Source: Clostridia bacterium
Lineage (GTDB): Bacteria > Bacillota > Peptococcia > Peptococcales > SKKY01
DNA length: 13,025 nt
Reading direction: 5' to 3'
NCBI GenBank assembly: GCA_007123515.1
Contig: SKKY01000167.1
Coordinates: 1-13,025 of the forward strand
Shown: in pieces, positions 7,976 through 13,025 of the stretch
Layout of the letters: each line of letters starts with the position of its first letter
How positions within the stretch are numbered: the stretch's first letter is position 1
Translations under genes and position numbers: made by a program
The notes under the pieces: generated by a model
What the model was told of the DNA's origin: nothing
Database searches by the model: none
What the model saw: only the letters and a program-made list of their open reading frames with translations

Positions 7976-7984
7976 AAGGGGGAG
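7976..7984 (+). promoter_or_regulatory. Strong ribosome binding site of the binding-protein gene
   Basis: AAGGGGGAG lies 4 nt before ATG 7989 and fixes that start. The first residues then read as a lipoprotein signal peptide. Confidence 0.75.
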
Positions 7985-7988
7985 AAAT

Positions 7989-9650
7989 ATGTCATTTAAA
8001 AGAAAAAGTCTCATATTTGGTTGCTTATTGGTAGTCACAATGTTATTCATGTCAGCCTGTGGCGGAGGACAGACCGGAGATGTATCTGACGATGAATTGG
8101 GTGAAATGGTACCATCGCTTGTTATTTTAAGCTCACTACCGGAAGCGAACATGGTAAACTATGAAATGGCGCAGGAAGTAGCCGAAGAATTACAAGAGCT
8201 AGGGGTTGACATTGTTGCTCAGCCTATGGATTTTGCTGTACTGCTAGATGTTCTTTATGGTGAGGACATGGACTATGATGCATTTACTATCGGCTGGTCT
8301 GGTCGTATTGAGCGTTTAGATCCGGATATGTTCATTCACTCAATTTTCCATTCAGACAATGCAGGTGTTGGCGGTAACAATACAAGCCGTTACAGAAACC
8401 CAGCATTTGATGCGCTAGCTGATGCACAGCGTCAGGAAATGGATTTAGAAAAACGCAGAGAGATTGTATTCGAAGCACAGGAAATCTTAGCAGAAGATGT
8501 TCCGCTAATCACTTTGTATTCAAGAGCCAACATGCAGACTTACAACAAAGAGCGTTTTGAAAATGTCATTAACATTCCTGGTGAAGGATTATTTAATGAG
8601 TGGACACCATTTACATTAACACCATTAACTGATAAAACGGTACCGGTTGTTGCAAGTAATGTAAACATAGATGATATTAACCCACTCAGCTCAAAGAGTG
8701 TTTATGGCTGGAGAAACCTTCGTCTGATTTATGATAAATTAGTTCGCTTATCTCCTGAAATTGAGCCAGTTCCATGGGCCGCTGAAAGCTGGGAAGTTGT
8801 TGCTGATGATGTGATTGATGTAACATTAAGAAGCGGAATGACGTTCCATGACGGAGAGCCTGTAACAGTAGAAGACGTAAAGTTTTCATACGACTTATTT
8901 ATTGATCAGAATGTTGAATATTTTGCATCCTTCCTAGAGCCAATTGACTCAGTGGAAATTACCGATGAGAACACAGTGCGTTTTAACCTTAAGTATGCTT
9001 ATGCGCCGTTTATTACTAACACATTAGCGCAAATTCCGATACTTCCTCAGCATATCTGGGAAGACATTAGTAACCCTGTACAGTATGCAAACAGTGAAGC
9101 AATCGGAAGCGGACCATTTAAGTTAGAGCGTTTCCAGACTGGTGAAGAGCTTGTTTTATCAAGATTTGATGAGTACTTTGAGCCACCGATTATTGAAGGA
9201 TATATTTTCCAGATTTTCGCATCTCCTGAAGGTGTTTTAACAGCACTTGAGCTAGGAAATGTAGATATGGTTTCATATGACCTTGTACCGGCTCATACGG
9301 AACAGATTTTTAATAACGATGGAGGAAGATATGACCATCTTGAACTGACTGAAGCTCAGGATATTGGTTTCTTCTATCTTGGTTTCAACATAGATAGACC
9401 TCCATTTGACAACAGAGAATTCCGTAAGGCAGTGGCTTATCTAACAGACTATGACTTAGCGTTAGATGTTCACTTAAACGGATATGGTGCACGTGGTGGT
9501 GGCGGATTTAGTATCGTTGAAGCAAACGAGTTCTGGCACAATCCAAATGTGCCAATATACGACACATATGACCCGGAAATGGCACGTCAAATACTTGAAG
9601 ATGCAGGTTTTACCTGGGACAGCAATGGCAGAATGAGAATGCCTAAGTAA
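7989..9650 (+). CDS. ABC importer solute-binding lipoprotein, family 5 (peptide/nickel type), circularly permuted
   Basis: This is the extracellular ligand-binding lipoprotein of the ABC importer encoded just downstream (553 aa). Residues 1-24 form a lipoprotein signal peptide (KRK, hydrophobic core, MSAC with lipidated Cys24), followed by a short acidic linker. Residues 41-213 match what is normally the C-terminal third of SBP_bac_5 proteins: the helix AQEVAEELQELGVDI, MDYDAFTIGWSG, FHSDN...YRNPAFDAL, and DLEKRREIVFEAQEILAEDVPLITLY. Residues 214-553 match the normal N-terminal two thirds: INPLSS, LIYDKLVRL, AAESWEV to MTFHDGEPVTVEDVKFS (264-300), ILPQHIWE, GSGPFKLERF, YLGFNIDRPPFDNREFRKAVAYLTD, and YDPEMARQILEDAGFTW, after which the protein stops. 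The blocks are therefore in circularly permuted order with nothing repeated. The ligand cannot be told; peptide is the default for the family. A terminator-like hairpin follows the gene. Confidence 0.9.
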   Translation: MSFKRKSLIFGCLLVVTMLFMSACGGGQTGDVSDDELGEMVPSLVILSSLPEANMVNYEMAQEVAEELQELGVDIVAQPMDFAVLLDVLYGEDMDYDAFTIGWSGRIERLDPDMFIHSIFHSDNAGVGGNNTSRYRNPAFDALADAQRQEMDLEKRREIVFEAQEILAEDVPLITLYSRANMQTYNKERFENVINIPGEGLFNEWTPFTLTPLTDKTVPVVASNVNIDDINPLSSKSVYGWRNLRLIYDKLVRLSPEIEPVPWAAESWEVVADDVIDVTLRSGMTFHDGEPVTVEDVKFSYDLFIDQNVEYFASFLEPIDSVEITDENTVRFNLKYAYAPFITNTLAQIPILPQHIWEDISNPVQYANSEAIGSGPFKLERFQTGEELVLSRFDEYFEPPIIEGYIFQIFASPEGVLTALELGNVDMVSYDLVPAHTEQIFNNDGGRYDHLELTEAQDIGFFYLGFNIDRPPFDNREFRKAVAYLTDYDLALDVHLNGYGARGGGGFSIVEANEFWHNPNVPIYDTYDPEMARQILEDAGFTWDSNGRMRMPK

Positions 9651-9664
9651 TTGACACAAATTAT

Positions 9665-9694
9665 GGGCAGCTGGTTCGTCTGGCTGCCCTTTTT
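9665..9694 (+). terminator. Intercistronic terminator-like hairpin between binding protein and permease genes
   Basis: GGGCAGC (9665-9671) pairs with GCTGCCC (9683-9689), extendable by three pairs including two G-U (9672-9674 with 9680-9682), and is followed by five T. It sits 15 nt after the binding-protein stop. In importer operons, such partial terminators or 3' stabilising hairpins commonly keep the binding protein in excess over the membrane parts. Some read-through is needed, since no clear promoter precedes the permease. Confidence 0.75.
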
Positions 9695-9733
9695 ATCGGA
9701 TATTTTAAGAAATAGAACAAGGACGGTGAGAAC

Positions 9734-10705
9734 TTGCTTAACTTTTTATTAAGAAGAATTGGTGTTATGTTTCTCATGATATTCTTAGTGTCAACTATGA
9801 TATTTTTCATGTTTAGATTAATGCCCGGAGATCCTACAGCTTTTGTTGTAGATCCATCTATTCCTACAGAGGCCAGAGAGCAATTACTTGACAGATATGG
9901 TTTGAATGAAAGCCTTTTTGTACAATATCAGATTTTTATTAAAGACTTAGTAAGACTTGATTTTGGCGATTCCTATTTTTATAATCGCCCGGCGATAGAA
10001 ATTATTCAGGAAAAACTGGCAGCGACACTGATTCTAATGATTGCAGCCATGATTATAGCCTATACCATAGGTGTACTTATCGGAGCCCTGATGGCCTGGA
10101 GAAGAGGAACAAAGTTTGAATCCTTTGCGATTACCTTTGCCTTGTTTTTCCGATCAGCGCCTACTTTTTGGATTGGTCTGATCGCCATACTGGTAGTGTC
10201 AGTACAATTTGGCTTACTGCCTGCACAAGGGATGCGCAGCGCCGGTACAGGCGGAGGTACTTTTTCAGAAATGTTTTTAAATCTAGATTTTTTAAGGCAT
10301 CTTATCCTGCCAACGATTGTGGCAAGCCTATATTTTATTGCAACACCGTTGTTAATTATGCGTAACAGTATGCTGGAAGTAATGTCAGAAGATTATATTG
10401 AAATGGCTAGAGCTAAAGGAATTAAAGAATGGAAAATTCTTTACTACCATGCAGCAAGAAATGCGCTGCTTCCGGTAGTAACAGCGGGTGCCCTCTTTAT
10501 CGGCTCGGCTATCGGTGGCCAGGTTCTTTTAGAAGTGGTCTTTAGCTGGCCGGGGCTTGGTCGTGAAATCGTAACCGCGGTCACGCGTCACGATTATCCA
10601 TTAGCGCAGGCATGCTTTATTATTATTTCTGCAGTCGTTATGTTTATGAATCTTGTAGCAGATTTAATGTATGCATTCCTGGATCCAAGGATTTCATATA
10701 ACTAA
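9734..10705 (+). CDS. ABC importer permease, DppB/OppB type
   Basis: This is the first transmembrane subunit of the importer (323 aa). The N-terminus (LLRRIGVMFLMIFLVSTMIFFMFRLMPGDPT) is the classic start of DppB/OppB permeases: a first membrane helix (about 9-29) followed by the LMPGDP motif and an external loop to about residue 95. Five more hydrophobic segments follow (about 98-121, 133-157, 188-208, 248-270, 290-315). The EAA coupling loop that docks on the ATPase is at about 219-247 (EDYIEMARAKGIKEWKIL...ARNALLP). VVFSWPGLGREIV and the end FLDPRISYN are also typical. The start is TTG 9734 with upstream AAGGA (9719-9723) and GGTGAG (9725-9730). The stop is 19 nt before the next gene's preferred start. 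Confidence 0.95.
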   Translation: MLNFLLRRIGVMFLMIFLVSTMIFFMFRLMPGDPTAFVVDPSIPTEAREQLLDRYGLNESLFVQYQIFIKDLVRLDFGDSYFYNRPAIEIIQEKLAATLILMIAAMIIAYTIGVLIGALMAWRRGTKFESFAITFALFFRSAPTFWIGLIAILVVSVQFGLLPAQGMRSAGTGGGTFSEMFLNLDFLRHLILPTIVASLYFIATPLLIMRNSMLEVMSEDYIEMARAKGIKEWKILYYHAARNALLPVVTAGALFIGSAIGGQVLLEVVFSWPGLGREIVTAVTRHDYPLAQACFIIISAVVMFMNLVADLMYAFLDPRISYN

Positions 10706-10712
10706 TATACAA

Positions 10713-10719
10713 AGAGGTG
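10713..10719 (+). promoter_or_regulatory. Ribosome binding site deciding the GTG start of the second permease
   Basis: AGAGGTG ends 5 nt before GTG 10725. The in-frame ATG at 10671 has no comparable site and would overlap the upstream gene by 35 nt. Confidence 0.7.
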
Positions 10720-10724
10720 AAACC

Positions 10725-11621
10725 GTGAGTGAAGTAAAAGTGAAAAAACAAGCCAATACACAAAGTGTATTTAAGCTTTTTTTAAAAAATGTAAAGAAAG
10801 ACAAGCTGGCTATGTTTGGGGTTGTAGTTCTGATATTTTTTATCGGAGTGGCGATCTTTTCCGAGGCGTTAGCGCCTCACGGACCAAGAGACAGACACTA
10901 TACCGAAGAAGGAACAATCAAAAGGCTTGAAGCACCTTCACTATCGCATCCTTTTGGAACGACTGATGTGGGAAGAGATATTTTCTCTCAGGTAATTCTC
11001 GGGACGAAAACAGCCTTAACCGTCGGATTGCTTGCCGCATTGCTGGTTACGATTGTCGGTTCTGTTGTCGGCATCATATCGGGTTATTATGGGGGTGTGG
11101 TTGATACCGTCATAATGCGGGTGGTTGACTTTTTCTATGCCATACCCTTTATTCCTTTTGTTATCGTGCTGGCGGCCGTATTAAAACCGAGCATCTGGAA
11201 TATTATATTAGCTGTCTCGCTGCTTTCCTGGCGTACAGTAGCCCGACTGGTTCGGTCGCAGGTATTGTCAATTGCGAAGAGACCTTTTATTAAAGCCGGC
11301 AGAGTGGCCGGTGCGGGCGATATTCGCCTGATGTTTAAATATATTCTGCCAAATGTTGTACCATTAATCATGCTGGAGATGGCATTTATGGTCAATTGGG
11401 CGATTGCCGCTGAAGCAAGCATTGCCTTTTTAGGTTTTGGAGACCCCAATGTTCCAAGCTGGGGACAAATCTTACACATTGTTTTTACAACCGGTAATTC
11501 CAGAGTTGCCTGGTGGTGGGTAACAGCTCCCGGTATGGCAATTGTCTTACTGTTGCTGTCCATATTCTTTGTTGCCAGAGCCCTGGAAGAAGTGGTAGAT
11601 CCAAGATTGAGGGGGCGCTAA
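10725..11621 (+). CDS. ABC importer permease, DppC/OppC type
   Basis: This is the second transmembrane subunit (298 aa). The N-terminus has the DppC pattern: a cytosolic stretch with KLFLKNVKKDKLAMFG, a first helix (about 30-52), then LAPHGP and the HPFGTTDVGRDIFSQVILGTKTAL segment that precedes the core helices. The EAA loop lies at about 181-213 (IAKRPFIKAGRVAGAGDIRLMFKYILPN). It is recognisable, but the usual acidic E-A-A core reads K-A-G. The end EASIAFLGFGDPNVPSWGQIL...VVDPRLRGR is conserved. I chose GTG 10725 because AGAGGTG (10713-10719) lies 5 nt upstream. An in-frame ATG at 10671 inside the previous gene would add 18 residues that do not resemble the family. The next gene starts 3 nt after the stop. 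Confidence 0.94.
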   Translation: MSEVKVKKQANTQSVFKLFLKNVKKDKLAMFGVVVLIFFIGVAIFSEALAPHGPRDRHYTEEGTIKRLEAPSLSHPFGTTDVGRDIFSQVILGTKTALTVGLLAALLVTIVGSVVGIISGYYGGVVDTVIMRVVDFFYAIPFIPFVIVLAAVLKPSIWNIILAVSLLSWRTVARLVRSQVLSIAKRPFIKAGRVAGAGDIRLMFKYILPNVVPLIMLEMAFMVNWAIAAEASIAFLGFGDPNVPSWGQILHIVFTTGNSRVAWWWVTAPGMAIVLLLLSIFFVARALEEVVDPRLRGR

Positions 11622-11624
11622 GAC

Positions 11625-12671
11625 ATGGCTTTATTAGATGTTAAAAATGTAACGATTGAATATAAGACGGAAAAAGGAACATTAAAAGCCGTTGATGATG
11701 TCTCCTTTTCTCTTGCATTAGGAGAAAGTGTGGGACTTGTTGGAGAAAGCGGATGTGGTAAGACGACGCTGGCTAAGTCGATCATGAGACTGTTGGCAAA
11801 AAACGGATCAATCAGTACCGGAGAAATGATTTTTAAGGGTCAGGATCTGGTCAAGAAAAGTGATGAAGAAATCAGACAGCTAAGACTAAACGAAATTGCC
11901 ATGGTTTCCCAAAGTGCCATGAACGGGCTAAATCCGGTGTATACGGTAGGAGATCAGCTAATAGAAGGAATTCTGAGTCATGCCAAAATGACAAAAAAAG
12001 AAGCCTATAACCGTTCAGTCGAAGTGTTTAAGATGGTTGGTCTTGAAGAAAAAAGACTAAAAAGTTATCCGCATCAGATGAGCGGAGGGATGAAACAACG
12101 TGCCATTATTGCGATGGCTCTTACCCTAAACCCATCATTAATCATTGCCGATGAGCCTACAACGGCTCTTGATGTGGTGGTTCAAGACAGAATTTTGCAA
12201 CAGATTGTGGATATTCAAAAGAAGATAAATAGTTCTATGATTTTAATTACTCATGATATCTCTGTGGTTTCTGAAACCTGCGAGTCGATTATTGTTATGT
12301 ATGGCGGGAAAATAATGGAGAAAGCCTATACCAAAGAATTTTTTACCAAACCGATACATCCATATTCTTTAGGGCTAAATAACGCTTTTCCAAGCATTCA
12401 TGAAATTGGTGAAGAATTAATTTCAATTCCCGGAGCTCCTCCGAATTTAATGGAGGAGCAATACGGATGTCGCTTTAAAGACAGATGTCCCTTTAAGGCA
12501 ACATTGTGCGAGACAACCGAGCCGGTACTTGAAGAAGTTCAGCCTGGTCATTTTTCAGCCTGCCATTATAATGATCAGGTAGAAGAGTTCAGAGCTGCCT
12601 CCAAAAAGAGAGAAACCTGGGATGCTGTCAGAGACAGGTTAATTGAGGAAATGAGGAGGGATATCTCATGA
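11625..12671 (+). CDS. ABC importer ATPase, DppD/OppD type
   Basis: This is the first cytosolic ATPase of the importer (348 aa). It is a complete nucleotide-binding domain with Walker A GESGCGKTT (40-48), Q-loop Gln96 (MVSQSAMNGLNP), signature MSGGMKQR (152-159), Walker B LIIADEPTTALD (172-183) and switch His210 (LITHD). The C-terminal oligopeptide/dipeptide extension begins near HPYSLGL (245-251). It carries four cysteines (282, 288, 295, 313: GCRFKDRCPF, TLCE, GHFSACH), the arrangement reported to hold a [4Fe-4S] cluster in DppD/OppD-type subunits. About 25 further residues follow, rich in charged side chains. ATG 11625 has GAGGGGG (about 11609-11615) upstream. The stop overlaps the next start as ATGA. 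Confidence 0.95.
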   Translation: MALLDVKNVTIEYKTEKGTLKAVDDVSFSLALGESVGLVGESGCGKTTLAKSIMRLLAKNGSISTGEMIFKGQDLVKKSDEEIRQLRLNEIAMVSQSAMNGLNPVYTVGDQLIEGILSHAKMTKKEAYNRSVEVFKMVGLEEKRLKSYPHQMSGGMKQRAIIAMALTLNPSLIIADEPTTALDVVVQDRILQQIVDIQKKINSSMILITHDISVVSETCESIIVMYGGKIMEKAYTKEFFTKPIHPYSLGLNNAFPSIHEIGEELISIPGAPPNLMEEQYGCRFKDRCPFKATLCETTEPVLEEVQPGHFSACHYNDQVEEFRAASKKRETWDAVRDRLIEEMRRDIS

Positions 12672-13025
12672 GTGACAATGTAATGATTTCGATCAATGGA
12701 TTAAAAAAACATTATCCCGTTAATAAAGGTTTTAAGGAAATGTTCACTAAAGAGAAAAAGTTTGTAAAAGCCATTGATGGGATTGACTTAGAGATTAAAA
12801 AAGGCGAGATCCTGGGTTTGGCCGGAGAGAGTGGATCCGGAAAAACCACGACCGGAGAAATTTTAGTACGTCTCCAGGAACCGACAGATGGTGAAATCAT
12901 TATCGATGGTCATCCACTTGAGGTGGGTAATAAAAAGATGCAGAAGGCTTTCCGTAAAGAAGTTCAGATGATCTTTCAGGATCCCTATGAAACGCTAAAT
13001 CCGAGGTTTAATATTTTTGAAACCA
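12668..13025 (+). CDS. ABC importer ATPase, DppF/OppF type (3' end outside window)
   Basis: This is the second ATPase of the importer. Only the first 119 residues lie in the window. ATG 12668 overlaps the preceding stop (ATGA), and GAGGAGGG (about 12653-12660) lies upstream inside the previous gene, so the two ATPases are probably made in step. The visible part has the OppF-type start: INGLKKHYPVNKGF with the short insertion EMFTKEKKFVKAIDGI before the core, Walker A GESGSGKTT (53-61) and a Q-loop at Gln104 (MIFQDPYETLNPRF). The signature, Walker B and C-terminal extension fall outside the window, so completeness cannot be judged. Together with the gene before it, it would form the heterodimeric motor of the transporter. 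Confidence 0.93.
   Translation, partial: MSDNVMISINGLKKHYPVNKGFKEMFTKEKKFVKAIDGIDLEIKKGEILGLAGESGSGKTTTGEILVRLQEPTDGEIIIDGHPLEVGNKKMQKAFRKEVQMIFQDPYETLNPRFNIFET

Noticed and set aside
7883..8152. Reverse-strand open frame of 89 codons over the start of the binding-protein gene
   Set aside because: It is antisense to the signal peptide region, has no plausible protein features and no RBS.
7989..9650. Binding protein as a fusion of fragments of two different binding proteins, or a pseudogene
   Set aside because: The two parts together make exactly one family member with no repeat, gap, stop or frameshift, and the signal peptide, RBS and downstream operon are intact. Permutation is the simpler reading, though assembly error should still be excluded.
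11135..11563. Reverse-strand open frame of 142 codons inside the second permease
   Set aside because: It is a shadow of a well supported gene; its composition mirrors the permease codons.
1..13025. CRISPR arrays, tRNA/rRNA genes, insertion sequences or integrase sites
   Set aside because: No regularly spaced repeats, cloverleaf or rRNA-like segments, transposase motifs or flanking terminal repeats were seen.

Overview
The window looks like part of a low-GC Bacillota (Clostridia-like) chromosome. Shine-Dalgarno sites are strong, TTG and GTG starts are frequent, A/T-ending codons dominate, and the order pcrA-ligA-gatCAB is typical of the phylum. All genes are on the + strand. The sequence does not allow a genus call.

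Region 1 (1-7675) reads as one long transcription unit. It holds the 3' end of the PcrA helicase gene, NAD+-dependent DNA ligase (ligA), the three subunits of the tRNA-dependent amidotransferase (gatC, gatA, gatB), a CPBP-family intramembrane protease, and a membrane-anchored, shrunken amidohydrolase-like protein that lacks the metal-binding HxH. A clear intrinsic terminator at 7636-7675 closes the unit. The first five genes are housekeeping (DNA repair and replication, Gln-tRNA/Asn-tRNA synthesis). The last two are accessory and sit almost end to end.

Region 2 (7676-7988) is a non-coding leader of about 310 bases. It has two candidate promoters and a second intrinsic terminator (7842-7870), which overlaps a competing upstream hairpin. 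This is the architecture of an attenuator, or alternatively a short RNA of roughly 95 nt.

Region 3 (7989-13025, cut by the window end) is an Opp/Dpp-type ABC importer operon: lipoprotein solute-binding protein, short intercistronic terminator, two permeases, and two ATPases (the second incomplete). The permeases and ATPases have ordinary architecture. The binding protein does not. After a normal lipoprotein signal peptide, the family's C-terminal third comes first (about residues 41-213) and the family's N-terminal two thirds follow (about 214-553). Nothing is duplicated or obviously missing, so it reads as a natural circular permutation of a family 5 solute-binding protein. This is the most unusual element in the window.
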